From positions 5,275,001-5,339,000 of the forward strand of contig CM073549.1 of assembly GCA_037074615.1 (NCBI GenBank): a stretch of 64,000 nucleotides of DNA, in the 5' to 3' direction. Positions 34,501 through 46,240 of this stretch are shown piece by piece. This DNA comes from Leucaena leucocephala (Eukaryota; Streptophyta; Magnoliopsida; Fabales; Fabaceae). The translations under genes were made by a program, and so were the position numbers. A model generated the notes under the pieces. It worked only from the letters and a program-made list of their open reading frames with translations, made no database searches and had not been told where the DNA came from. Each line of letters begins with the position of its first letter. The stretch's first letter is position 1.

Positions 34501-37500
34501 AATGAATTACTTTGGTATCAGGCCTGCTACTATAGCATTTTCCTGTTCTTCCATTTTTTAATTAATTAATTAATTAATTTTTTATGAACTTCAATTGTGA
34601 AATTGAACTTTTAGCAATCTCTTGAAAAATATTGTGGTAGAAGTGATTTTCATTTTATCATGTTTGATTTCCACAGGTGTTACTACCAAAGATAGAGAGA
34701 TTAGAATTATCCAATTTAAACCGCTTGATTCCATTGATATGGGATGAGCAACTTTCAGAGAATTCATTTAGCAACTTGAAAACATTGATTGTGAAAAGGT
34801 GTGGCTTTGTGAAATTGGTGCCCCTTCATGTGATGAAATCTTTAAGCAACTTAGAAGAATTGGAAGTCGAGTTCTGTTACAAGTTGGAGATGGTGTTTGA
34901 TTTTGAAGATTTGAATGATTATAAAGGGATGGAGTCATCATCAGTGGTTGTGCCACTGAAAAAGTTAAAGCTAAGGACATTGCCAAAATTGAAGAATGTA
35001 TGGAGTGATGACCCCCAAGGAACTGTCTCCTTCCCAAGTCTAAGGAGCGTGCATGTTTCTGATTGTAGAAGCCTCACAAGTATGTTCCCCGCATCTATAG
35101 CCAAAGGCATGCTTCGTCATCTTGAATATCTTCGAATATATGATTGTGGTATAGATGTAATTGTTGCAAAGGATCAAGTTTCAGAATCTGTTGATGCTTC
35201 ATTCGAGTTTCCTAGGCTGACTTCCCTTACGCTTCACAGCCTTCCAAATTTGAGGAACTTCTATCAACAGAGACACACGTTAAAATGGCCACACCTTCAA
35301 CATTTATGTATTTGGAATTGTAATGAATTGGAGATTTTTGAAAAGAAAGTCTCAAGTTCATCAGAAATACATGAAGAAGAGAGCACGCTAAGTTCAAAAT
35401 ATCCTCTACTATCCTACCAGGTACAACTTTAAATTATCTGTGCGTTGGTTTTTTATTTTAAATATAAGCTAATAGAAGAGAGAGAAAATAACTTTAAGCA
35501 AAATAGATGATAAAACATCAAATTAAATATTTTGTTTTCCTATCTAACAATACTTGAATTTGATATATTTTTTTTAGATTTTAGATATGTGCATTTATTC
35601 CTCCCACTCGAATAATTAATATATTGCATTTTTGGATTTGATGATTAACTTTAACAAACTAACACACTAATAATTTATAGTACTCATTTCAAAATTAATA
35701 GATATAGGGGTGCTTACTGGATGGGATTGGAACAACCCATCTCAGTGTATAGGATAAGAAGGATTTTCTATCCCATGTCTCATCCCATCTTGAGCTCATC
35801 TTATGCTTGATTGGGACGGTATTGGGACTTCCTGGTGCATAATTATTATTATTTTTGAAAAATAGATATAAATAAATTTTAAAAAATTAAATATTTATGT
35901 ATTAATATTTTTTGGAACCATTTTAAAAAATGAGTCATAATATGCATATTTTAATATCAATATTAATATTATACAATATATATTAGTATAATGTAAATAA
36001 ACAAATTAGAAAACTAAAAAAGTATATAAATACATAGGGCTGGTCAGAACTGGACCTAATGAACACCTTTTAGATATTATAAAATAAGTAAATGATTTTC
36101 TATTCTCTCTTAAAAAAGGGAAATCAATCCTTAGCTATCTGTCTTCACACAAAAGGGTCTTTGCACAAAAGGATGTGTACATCAATGAATCAAGGGAGGG
36201 GATAGGGAATTTTTTGAAACGTCATAAGTTTTAATTTTATAGTATTTTCTTTTTTTAAAAAAAGATGAATAACGTTCATATGTCATATATCATAACAGAA
36301 GATTAAAACAACACACTAAAAATTGATATTCACTTTAATTTATCCTAATTAATATTTGAAATTAATGAAATGTGAAAATTTTGTAAGCATCAAATTTTAA
36401 TTTGAAGATATCCTCCTTAAAAAGGCACATGCCTCTTTACGTATTAATTAGTTGTTAAGTTTTTTATACAATTTACTTATTAAAAGTGTATTGTACAGGT
36501 TATTCATCCCAATTTGGAGGAGTTGTCATTGCCTGGTAAAGGAGTTGAGATGATAGGAAGTGGCCAGTTTCCAATGTGTCACTTCCCCAAAGTAAAAGTG
36601 CTTCATCTATCTGATGAGAAAACATCAACTATTTCGTATGCATCATTGTTGAGGAGCTTTCCAAATTTAGAGGGGCTAGAGTTGAGGGGTGACTTTGAGG
36701 AGACTTATGGAGGGGATGATGTTGCCCCACTTGCTCCTCGCTTGTCAACATTCGCTCTCACAAGTATTTCTAATATGATAAGCTTGGCACCTTCTTTAGT
36801 TTCTTCACCATATCTCACACATCTTGAAGTGTCATTTTGTGATAGGCTGACTATTTTGATGACATCATCAGTTGCTCGATGTATGGTCTATCTCACACAT
36901 CTCTCAATTTTTAGCTGCGATCAAATAGAGGTGATTATAACGAAGCACGAAGGAGGGGATGATGATGACCAGGAAATAATATTTAGCAAATTGAAGTCTT
37001 TGGAACTTGATTGGTTACCAAGATTGAAGAGCTTCTGTGGCCACAATTATACTCTCAAGTTTCCACTTTTGGATCAACTATCCATAACAGCATGTCCAAA
37101 ATTCAAAACATTCTCCCCAGGAACCATTGATACACCATCTCTTAAAAGCGTTCAACTGTCAGGTTGTGAAATTTGGGACACTGATCTTTACAAAACGTTC
37201 TACCAACAGGTGCGTCTAGCATGCTTAATTCTTGCTATTTCTAGCTTTGACCAAAATGCCCATCCATAAAAGTCCATGGGTATAATATTTAATATAAAAA
37301 TCCCAATACATGTTTAGGTTTAAAGTTTCTACTAAACTTTTGATTACAAAACACCACAAACAATTACGTCTTAATTAATTAATGGGATATATATATAAGA
37401 ATGTTTTGGTATTATTGTTCTATTTTGTCGTAGTTGATATTTTTTTTCAAGATTAATTATAAAAATAGATTAATATTAGTAAGCTTCTAATTCAATAAGA

Positions 37501-37993
37501 AGTTAAGTAGATATAATTGAATAATATCTGTGCCCCATAATTAATTGTTTTGCAGCGATTTGTGGCATCAAGAGAGGTGGTGTTGGATGAGTATGATGCT
37601 ATCATGATAAGGAATATTGACCAATTTCCAGCTGGCCCTTATCCTAAAGTGGAAATTCTTCGCATAGAAAGAATTGCTGATGAAGGCTTAACAATTCCGT
37701 GTGCACTGCTTGAACTATATCCGCAGATGAAAGCACTTGTAGTGGAACGTTGTTCCTTTGGCGAGATATTCCCATCACGTGTTCCACCGTCCTCCGCTTC
37801 GTTTCATAATTTGAGACAGCTGAAGGTCTCCGAATGTCATCAGCTTGTCTATTTAGTCACAAATTCAACCGCCAAATGTTTGGCGAATCTCGAAACATTG
37901 GAGATAGATGACTGTGAAAAAATGGAAGAAGTTGTAAGGAAAGAGCCTAATGAAGATGTTGAAGGGAATTGGAAGACACGCAGCGGAAATTAA
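31556..37993 (+). CDS. CC-NB-ARC-LRR resistance protein, truncated by insertion
   Basis: Intracellular immune receptor of the CNL class (RPS2/RPS5-related, At4g27190/At4g27220-like). Exons 31556-33922, 34677-35420, 36499-37209 and 37556-37993 keep frame and predict 1419 aa. Coiled coil is ~35-80; P-loop GLGGVGKTT is at 179-187; kinase-2 LLILDDLW is at 251-258; ILLTSRN is RNBS-B; GLPLA is at 347-351; the MHD motif appears as IHD at 470-472. Leucine-rich repeats follow from ~530, with large C-terminal LRR exons starting VLLPK, VIHPN and RFVAS. Exon 1 carries three in-frame copies of a 27-bp repeat (33803-33883, EDLSLYG type). Exon 4 runs into a mobile element at 37960, which adds about ten foreign residues and a stop at 37991-37993. 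NB-ARC is intact, so a truncated receptor could be made, but the C-terminal LRRs are cut off. Confidence 0.93.
33803..33883 (+). repeat. In-frame 27-bp tandem repeat, 3 copies
   Basis: Three units of gaagatttgtctttatatggc-type sequence, each encoding nine residues (EDLSLYGYM, EDLSMYGSS, EDLSLYGSN). They lie at the end of NLR exon 1, between LRR segments. Confidence 0.95.
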
Positions 37994-39864
37994 CTTTAAA
38001 ATTTTTTTCATTCCCAGCCAAGATCTACCGAATGTGTTTAAGTCAAGGAGAAAGAAGTGTTACCTTCGGTATTCGAGCTTTGGTCGCGACCTCAGTGTCC
38101 ACTAGTCGCGACTCCTCGCCTCTGGAACTTTCAGTCGCGACCTCCTCAGCTTCTAGTCGCGATCTGTCGCCTCTGGAGTTGTTAGTCGCGACCTCTTCTG
38201 CCTCTAGTCGCGACCGGACGTCTCTGGAGTTTGTAGTCGCGACCTATTCAGCTTCACGTCGCGACCTGTCTCCTCTTTTCGGATTTCTGACGTTCAGATG
38301 CCCGTATGGTCGCGACCTCAGGGTGTTCTGGTCGCGACCTTTCTTCGTGTCTGGTCGTATCGTAGAAGTCGACAGCTCAGATCGGCTTCCTCTACCGGTA
38401 TCCACACGAACAACGTTCCAATCGCGAACGACGTGCTAGCGTCTCTTGTCCCTCTAGGGCTTTCTGGAGATTCCGTCCTCACCGTCTCTATCTCGGCAGT
38501 TTCTTATGTGCAAACCTTTTGCACTCTCCCTGCCCCCTCTTCTCACGTCTGAATGTGTGTGTAGAGATATTTGGAACCCTAGCCCCTAATGTCAAATATA
38601 TAGGAAGCTATCGGGCTTCTAATAGGGTCGGGCTTCATAATTAATCTTATATTAATTCTAAAATTAATACAATATCATATATTACATAATTTAATAAGAA
38701 ACTAATTAAATAAATATGGTTTATATTAAATCCGTCCCATAGATTTAATCCACCTATTTATTTAATTTAAATAAAGATAAGACGTAATTATATTTGATTT
38801 ATTCTTATAAATCAAATTTGAGATATCTTATCAATTTGAATTTCAAATTCAAGTAGATCATATCCATTTAAATTCAAATTCAAAAGTGATAGAGATTTAA
38901 TTTATCCTTATAAATTAAATCTCGCAAATATCTCTTATATTATATATATAATATACATATATACAAATTTATATATATATAAAATATATATATCCACCCT
39001 AGATTATTCATTGAATCTAGACATCTCTTAGATTCAATGAATCTGGACATCATAGCTCGGATTGGGCTGTTTTGTGTGTGACCCTGTAGGCCCATATGAA
39101 GTTGGCAGTGGGCCAGTTACTATACTGACCCACAAGTCGTAAGCGGTCTCTAGCAAGGCATTACGACTACCCAAAACATATGAGGATCGATAAACGATGT
39201 AACCTTTCATACAACCATATCACGTCCCTTTTGTCACACGATATTTCGGTCAAGGATGAGGCATGGAGAATGTCATCCTCCTGTTCCTGACCGTTACTTT
39301 CTCGATCCCTGAGTGGTCTGAATATAGAAATGGAACTACCCTTCCATTCCAGTATGGCCATATATTTCTCAGACTCACTCATCGAGGGGCCCAGTAATAT
39401 CTCTCTACGAATGTGAGGGACAAATTCCATCTTGACCATTCACATTCCTCCGCATGAAAAACCACTAAGCCCGAGCATAGCCTTTATGATCACTCGGTCA
39501 AAAGTGACTTTTGACTAGGTCAAAGCTGAGCGTTTGTCATGTAGGAATCCATGATGATCTCAGGTCAAAGGGCATAGTGACATAGCTTGTATATGAGAGA
39601 AGCTTATGACTTGACCCATGCAGCTCTCTCATAGCGGGTCGGTCCAACACCCTGTACTCTTACATGTGCTTATGACTTTGATTTATATCTCTATATATCT
39701 TCAAAGTCATACTGGTCTTATTTCATCTCTGCTCCCGCATAGATGACTGACCAGGGACATTTAGGATAAAATCACTAGTTATCCAAGGATTGTCATCATA
39801 GTAAACATGCAAATAATATGATAACCTGATACAATGATTGGCCCCTAGGACACAATTTCCATCA
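37960..39864 (-). mobile_element. Solo-LTR-like insertion in NLR exon 4
   Basis: A 1905-bp insert bounded by TGAAGGGAATTGG and CACAATTTCCATCA, giving TG...CA ends with short imperfect inverted termini. It is flanked by a perfect 5-bp duplication GATGT (37955-37959, 39865-39869). The minus-strand start TGATGGAAATTGTGTCCTAG resembles long Copia LTRs. It has no gag or pol, so a solo LTR is the simplest reading. Removing it with one GATGT rejoins the NLR exon in frame. It contains a 51-bp-period array of GTCGCGAC palindromes (38084-38339). Confidence 0.88.
38084..38339. repeat. 51-bp-period array of paired GTCGCGAC palindromes
   Basis: Ten TCGCGA cores start at 38084, 38106, 38135, 38157, 38186, 38208, 38237, 38259, 38310 and 38332. 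The spacings are 22, 29, 22, 29, 22, 29, 22, 51 and 22: each 51-bp unit carries two sites 22 bp apart, and one site is missing near 38288. The period is a multiple of three, so a plus-strand frame stays open through the array, giving 17-residue repeats. Confidence 0.95.
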
Positions 39865-41176
39865 GATGTAGAAGGAGGAATCACATTTAATGGGTTGATT
39901 AGATTAAGACTCGCTCATCTACCGAGATTGAAAACAAAAGATGAGGAAAAGAGGGATCTCGACATTGAAGACGGGGCAACCAATAGCGGATGCAGATCAC
40001 TTTTCGGCCATAATACAGTATGTTCAAATTAATTGCTTCTTCTTTTGGTGGCCCAAAACAATTAATTTATTCTTTTCTTATCTTGCATTGACTCCTCAAT
40101 TTCAAACTTATGTTGCAAAAATCTATTTCACTGGAATTATTTATTCTCTGCATTATGAAATATGTTCTTATTTTTTCCATATTTAATAATGTATTTAATA
40201 AAAAATTACTTCCGCTCGAATTAGTTACTTTGGCATTACGAACACTACGAGAGCAGTTTACATCTTTTTCATTTTTTAAGTACTTCATTTATTTTTTGAA
40301 CTTGAAATCCCAAATTGTACTTTTATCAATATCTCGAAAAATATTGAGATGGATAAAAGCTTTACTTAGACATTTAAGTGATCTCTTGTGAAAAATAGAC
40401 CTACAGATCAGAAGTAATTTTTATTTATTAATATTTTCTTTTAACAGGTGTTACTCCCAAAATTAGAGATATTGGAATTGTCTAATTCAGTGAACAATTT
40501 GATTTCATTGATATGGGATGAACAAATCTTACACAACTCGTTTAGCAACTTGAAAACATTGATTGTGGAAATGTGTGACTTTATAGAGGTGGTACCCCTT
40601 CATATGCTAAAATCTTTAAACAACTTGGAAAAATTGCAAGTCGATCATTGCAGCAAGTTGGAGATGGTGTTTGGTTTTGATGATTTGAATGATTATAAAG
40701 AGAAGGTGTCATCTTTAGTGGCTGTGCCACTGAATCTCACACATCTTGAAGTGGAAGGGTGTTATGGGCTGACCACTTTCATGACCTCATCAGCTGCTCG
40801 ATGCTTAGTCCATCTAACACATCTCTCAATTTCTTGCTGCCGTCAAATAGAGGAAATTATAACGAAGCAGGAAGGAGAGGATGATGATGACCAGGAAATT
40901 GTTTTCAGCAAACTAGAGTTTTTGAAACTTGTTGAGTTACCAAGATTAAAGAGATTTTGCTGCCACAATTACACTTTCAAGTTTCCACTATTGAAAAGTG
41001 TAACTATAAGAATGTGTCCTCAACTCATAATGTTCTGTCCAGGAGCCATTCATGCCCCGTTGCTTAAAAGCGTTCAAGTGGGGGAATATGAACCTCATGC
41101 AAATATTTGGAAGAATGATCTTAACACCACCATCCAACATCAGTTTGCTTTTGAAGAGGTACGTCCAACATATTAA
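39865..41176 (+). pseudogene. Detached 3' part of the NLR gene (LRR exons 4b and 5)
   Basis: The rest of exon 4 (39865-40017, DVEGGITFNGLIRLRLAHLP onward) ends at a gtatgt donor. Exon 5 starts after ttaacag at 40448 (VLLPKLEILELSNS) and keeps frame to a donor-like gtacgt at 41159; read through, it stops at 41174-41176. Without the insertion the five exons would give ~1700 aa. Exon 5 is a mosaic: its first ~97 codons match exon 2 and the rest (NLTHLEVEGCYGLTTFMTSS onward) match exon 3. The preceding intron also resembles intron 1. No later exon is found before the inverted-arm structure at 41740, so the original 3' end may be missing. Confidence 0.88.
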
Positions 41177-41739
41177 ACATTTTTATTTTCCATCATTTAA
41201 AGAATTCCTTATCATCTTCAAAATTTAGCATGAGATAAATATTTAATACAAATATCGAAGTTTGGACATTCTATCGCCTACCGATAAATTATAAACTGTA
41301 CCTTACTCTAATTGCACATGAAACCCTACAAGCAAATGCAAATGATGATTATGAATATGGTAGACTGCAGACGATGTTATAATTGCTTCGTACATCTCTG
41401 ACTAGAAAGAAAGGGGGAGGTAAAACGATTTAAAAGTTTTTTTTTTATGTTAAAGTATGGATGTGATTATTAGGAGGAAAACTAATGGTAAAAATATAAA
41501 GATTACCGAAGATTACAGGTGGAGAAAGATTTTATCTGCAATAAAATTAAATTATTCTTTCAAAAATATCTCGACCTAAATTATTAAATTGCCTTTTCTA
41601 GTTAAATTTTTCATCAATAATCAATTTATACTAAATTTTTAATGTCAAAAGCCTAGCACAAAATGTGAATTCGAATGTTTTTTTTTTAACTACAACTACT
41701 AAATTTCAATATTAAATGTGTTTTTTTATACTAAATTTA

Positions 41740-43145
41740 AATATTAAATGCGTTTTTTTTAACAATTTTACCTAGTTAATTTTATTCTCTCCCCTCATCT
41801 TTTTCCCATACATTTTCTTTTATCCATTTTCTAACTACTATTTATCTCTCTAACTTACTCTTTTATAAATAAGAGCATATTTTTAAAAAGATTCATCCAT
41901 TACATGCTTATTATTTTTAATTATTTTTAATTGATTTTTTAAACTGTATAATTTAGTTAATAGGATGTTATAAACTTATATTTTTATATATTTATTTATA
42001 TTATTTTGATAGATTTTTATCAATATTTAATTCTTTATTTATATTATTTGTGCATTATTTAAATTAATATATCATACATTAACAAGTCTTTAATATAAGT
42101 ACAATTGTTATATTTTTATAATTTTTCTAAAATAATTATTTTTTAAATAAAAAATATTATATTATTATGATTTGTGTTTGAAATATTTGAGAGAAATTAA
42201 AGTATACAAATAACAACAAAAAGCTATAATTTTAGAAATGTCACGTAATATCTATGGGCTAAACTATGTAATTTGGGCATTAGATTTTTAATTATTTATT
42301 CATCATCTTCACCAAAGCGAGTCGGTCACCGAAACACAGCCGTCATCTTCACCCTCTCCATTCGGTCATCCCCATCCCTCCACCTCCAATTCCATCTTCC
42401 ATCTCCACTCGGCCGACCCATCATCATTTCCATTCCTACATTCAATCCTCCAATTCCGTCACAGCCTCCACCATTAATCATCACCTCCTCCTTTCGAGTA
42501 GCAGTGAGCAGCAGAAACAGCAGCACCGACGGAGCCAACAGAACCAGCGACGCCGTGACAGAAAAAGAAGCAGCGACGCACATCAACTAGAACGATGACG
42601 AAACCAGCAACGACAGTAGCACTCCCTTCCATCTAAATCATTCCTCACATGCCATCGACTATGAGTTTCTGTGAAATCTTAATGGTGACATGGAGTTCCA
42701 TGGCAGTCCATGGCTTGTTTATCTTATTCAATAGCAGAGAACGGAGTTAGCTTGAAATGCTCTAATCTTCTATCAAATAATTATAAATAATTCTTAGAGT
42801 TCAAGATAATTTTATACTTATTAAAAAGAAATATAATAATTTTTTTAAATTATTGTGACTAGATTATTATTTAACAATTAATATTGTATTAGTTATAATT
42901 TAATTTTATTACTCTATTTTGAGTAAAGATTTTATATTAAGATTTTAGTAAATATTTTATAATTTTTGTTTAAGTTATTATTGTATATCTTATTAATTTT
43001 AATTATATTTTTATAAATTATTAAGTTATAATTGTGTATTAGTTTCTAATATTTTTAGTATTATTTTGTTATTTTGGTGACAGTTAATATTTATTAAGTG
43101 TTTTTAAAAAAATTGTGATAATTGGAAATGATTCAGTTGTTGAAT
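41740..43145 (+). repeat. Left arm of the ~11 kb inverted structure
   Basis: 1406 bp matching the reverse complement of 50649-52936 nearly throughout (outer end aatattaaatg, inner end attcagttgttgaat). The arm holds a Ser/Pro-rich open frame (42273-42590) mirrored in the other arm. Its purine/pyrimidine-skewed composition and mirrored conservation suggest it is not a protein gene. Confidence 0.92.
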
Positions 43146-43249
43146 CATATTGCATTGGGTTTTGTGTTGATTTACTATGGAACAAATGGTTTAGAGTCGT
43201 TTGGGGGGATTCTTAGAGTATTTGAGGTACATTAGGGAGTGATTTTTGC

Positions 43250-43360
43250 AACTGGTCGCGACATTATGGCATACGGTCGTGACCAATGTGCCCTGAGAAG
43301 AGGGGCAGCCTCTGTGTAATACAGTCGCGACCCTAGTAACAACTGATCGCGACCTGAATT
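43250..43360. repeat. Two paired GTCGCGAC sites upstream of the retroelement gene
   Basis: Cores start at 43256 and 43277 (21 bp; the second is gtcgtgac) and at 43325 and 43347 (22 bp). The pairs are 48 bp apart edge to edge, close to the 51-bp unit seen at 38084-38339. Confidence 0.85.
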
Positions 43361-43880
43361 CATATTTAGCTATGTATTTTGACCCTTCCGCCTTTTTAAC
43401 CCCACCACCCACAACCCTACCAGTCGTGACTTTTCCCCTTCAAACTCCCTCTCCATAGCGCGCCCTCCCCATTCCTCTTTGTTTCAATTTCTGCTTCTCC
43501 AGTTCACTGTTTTAGATCACTCCGCATCATTCCTGAAGCCCTGTCGTGCTCCCTCTTCTTCTTCTCCTTTCAAGCTCTGCATGGCCAGTGCCCTAGCAGT
43601 TCTTCCTTTCATCTCTGACAGCAATCTCCATTATTCCTTCCTGTTGCTGAAGAGATTACAGGTAGCTCTCTGTTCCTTTTGGTTTTCCCATTCCTTGTAT
43701 TCAGATTCTAGGTTTTAGTTAGTTTTGGTTTTGAGAAAAAATTGTGGAACTTGGTGGTGTAGCAGTGGGTAGTTTCCTTTCAGATTCCATATCTGTTTTA
43801 GGTTAAGTTTTGGCGGGTCTGGTTGAGTTTGTGGGACATTGCTGATACAGTTTTACTGATTTGAAAATTTTGTGTTTTGG

Positions 43881-43960
43881 TCGCGTCCCTAAAGTGTTTT
43901 AGTGCGACTAAAAGTTATAGGGACATTAGGTCGCGACTTACGACTCTTTTGGTTGTGACT
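43881..43960. repeat. Two further paired sites, upstream of ATG 44101
   Basis: Cores at 43881 (tcgcgtc) and 43903 (tgcgac), then 43931 (tcgcgac) and 43953 (tgtgac): spacings 22, 28 and 22. Changes in the degenerate sites are mostly C-to-T or G-to-A at CpG positions. Confidence 0.8.
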
Positions 43961-44100
43961 ATACATGTCCAAACTCTATTTTGAACTCATTTTGCCTAAA
44001 AATCAGCCAATGTCCTATAACTCTTTGTTAGAAGGGCTTTCTTTTCAAGGATAGGGTTTTGTTCTGTCTTGACTTGTATTTTTTGATATGTGTGCTTAGA

Positions 44101-46240
44101 TGGCGCTCGCACAAAGAACCCTAAAGTTAGCAAAAGATCCTGAGCCAAAGCCCCCGCCAAGTTGACCTGAAAGACAGCTGAAACTATGTTCAACACAAGG
44201 GGCATTGTCCAAGAAAAAGAATTCCCTACAACAGAGGAGTTTGACTTCTACAAATTGGCTTTAGAAAGTGGATTTAAGGAAATGATGAAAAAGAGGACTA
44301 AAGCCAACATCACTTTGGTGAGGGAGTTTTACATCACTACGGCTTTAGAAGAATCCTTGGGGATTGCTTTTAGAGAAAAATGTTTTTCCTTGATGTTTGG
44401 GATATTAAATCTTTTTACAAACTGCCCACCCTTTATGAATGTCGATTTAATCATCTGAGATATCATTTAGATGAGGTCCCTTGGGATGCAGTATTGGCCA
44501 TTTTAGGAGGGGAAGGAGCAGAATGGGCGATTAGAGGTCAAAAAAGATATCTGGAGAGGAAGGTCATAAATGATGAAGTTAGGGTTTGGCTCAACTTTAT
44601 GACCTATAATGTGATGCCTTAGGCTCACATTTCAGACATTAATGAAGAGAGAGCCTTCCTGCTTTATTTGTTAATGACCCAGCAGCTTGTAGAACTCACC
44701 CACATCATTACTTCCTCCATTTATCATTGTGTCAACTCTTCGACAACCCTCCTTGTCTTCCCTCATTTAATTACTGACTTGTGTAAGAAGAAGGCAATCC
44801 CTACCCTTAAGACTGACTTTTTCCTTGACCCATCTATCACCAAGTGATAGAGGAGCATGGCATGATCAAGCATCAAAGGAAGACCAAAACACAGAGCGTG
44901 GAGCCCAAGCTAAAAGATGGAAGTCCAATACTCTAAAAGACCCATTACAAGGCATTGCAGGCCCAATGACAAGAGTAAGGACCAAATCTATGAAAGAAGC
45001 GTTGAATTATTTGATAAAAAATCTTAAAGAGTTAGAGCCTATTTATTTGGAAGAAGCATCCCTCAATCAGCCCATCAAGGGACCAAACATGGTGATTAAA
45101 TTGCTAGAAGCCATACAAGATGATGCACAAGGCCCATGTGCAGTCAAGATGAAGAATTCACTCAAAATACCATGTGACAAGCATGTGCCTTGGAGGAGGA
45201 GCATAAGTGACGTCCAAGAATATTCAAGAAGCATCAAGAAGGCATCTTTATGTATTAGTTATGGTTTAATTTTATTTTTTTTAAGTTCCCATTTTTATTT
45301 GCATTAAATAAGGCCTTTTGGTCAAAGATTGCATAAGAATATTTTAGGTTAGTTTCCTATTTTTAGGTAGCAGCCTTTTTCTCCAAGAAAAGGTAATTTT
45401 CCTATTTCCTTTAGCCTTAATTGGTGCCAACCAAGATAGTCAATCATCATTAAGGCACATTTATGGCATTTATGACGTAGGGTTTTTTTGATTCTAGATT
45501 GTTCTTTTGCTGCCTATGTAAGGCTACATTTTTTGTAATTGGGGAAATTTGAATGAATGGATTTTAGAGAATTTTATTTCTCTTGAGTGAGCTTTGCTTG
45601 CCGCCTCATATTCTCGTGGGAATACTCGACTGTATCAAGGGCTGATCATCCTTGTGGTGTATCTATGGCTAGTGTTGTAAGAGACAGGTTTTCTTAAGGT
45701 CCTACCTTCGATCGTTCGTCTAGTTTCCTAACTTGTCTCTAGCCAATTCGTATTCGTACCTTATATCACCAAGTGTTATAGTGTCTCTAAGGCCAATAAG
45801 AATGCGGGGGAGTTGAAGAGTGTAAAAAGAGGAAAAAGGGTGGCGAAGGTAATTTGGAGGAGGAGCCAATCCACGAGCAAGCTGCTGAAAGCACCTCTGG
45901 TTTGTCTGCGCTGCTTGCAGCGGTTTCTGATCAATTGGTTGAAGTTACCTCTCAACTGCAAGAACAGAGAGCAATCATGATGAGCTAGGAATATCGAAGG
46001 CAGCAGTTCATCGATCCGTTGGTTTTTAAGATTGCTCAGGCACTTCACATAGCTATGCCTCCAGGGTTTGAAGAGGCCTTCTTCAAGAGTAATATCCCTG
46101 GCTCTGCGTTCTTTCTAGAAGAATCGGGTGAATCCTCAGCAGCAAGAGAGGCAGATACTAAGGAAGACACTGGGGCGGCTGCTGATATGAATGAGGACGA
46201 CCGCGCTACTGAGGGCACTGCAGAAGAGCAGGATGAGTAG
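44101..46240 (+). pseudogene. Decayed plant transposon-protein gene (PF20167-like) with nested insert
   Basis: Starting MALAQRTLKLAKDPEP at 44101, then with frame breaks EEFDFYKLALESGF, LVREFYITTALEES, DEVPWDAVLAILGGEGAEW, WLNFMTYNVMP-stop and INEERAFLLYLLMTQQ. This is the order of the domain catalogued as putative plant transposon protein (remembered as PF20167), common in non-autonomous gypsy-type elements. A foreign 0.9-kb fragment interrupts it at 44847-45766. The C-terminal part resumes with a coiled-coil-like stretch (LAAVSDQLVEVTSQLQEQRA, 45,900s) and an acidic tail ending at 46238-46240. Multiple stops exclude function. The tract tttaagtgtgggggaggatg follows at ~46,600, as is common after such genes. 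Confidence 0.65.
44835..45778 (+). mobile_element. Gypsy 3' fragment (polyprotein tail plus LTR-like DNA), 12-bp duplication
   Basis: Flanked by TATCACCAAGTG at 44835-44846 and ~45767-45778. Inside, at ~44,930-45,010, a frame reads KDPLQGIAGPMTRVRTKSMK, matching the GPMTRARAKK region near the end of many plant gypsy polyproteins. It is followed by ~500 bp of LTR-like sequence ending aattcgtattcgtacc. There is no poly-A tail. The duplication is longer than the 5 bp of LTR integration, so the insertion route is unclear. Confidence 0.6.

Noticed and set aside
37969..38439. 156-codon frame with 17-residue repeats
   Set aside because: It is the GTCGCGAC array read in frame (51 bp divides by three) and is antisense to the inferred LTR orientation; not a protein gene on present evidence.
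39167..39439. 90-codon minus-strand frame within the 1.9-kb insert
   Set aside because: Typical chance frame in long LTR sequence; no gag or pol signature.
42273..42590. 105-codon Ser/Pro-rich frame and its mirror at 51246-51587
   Set aside because: It lies in the inverted arms; both strands are open there because of biased composition, with indels between copies, and no family match is evident.
43145..44100. 5' LTR matching the LTR-like region at 49172-50640
   Set aside because: No direct-repeat similarity was found between these regions apart from the palindrome pairs.
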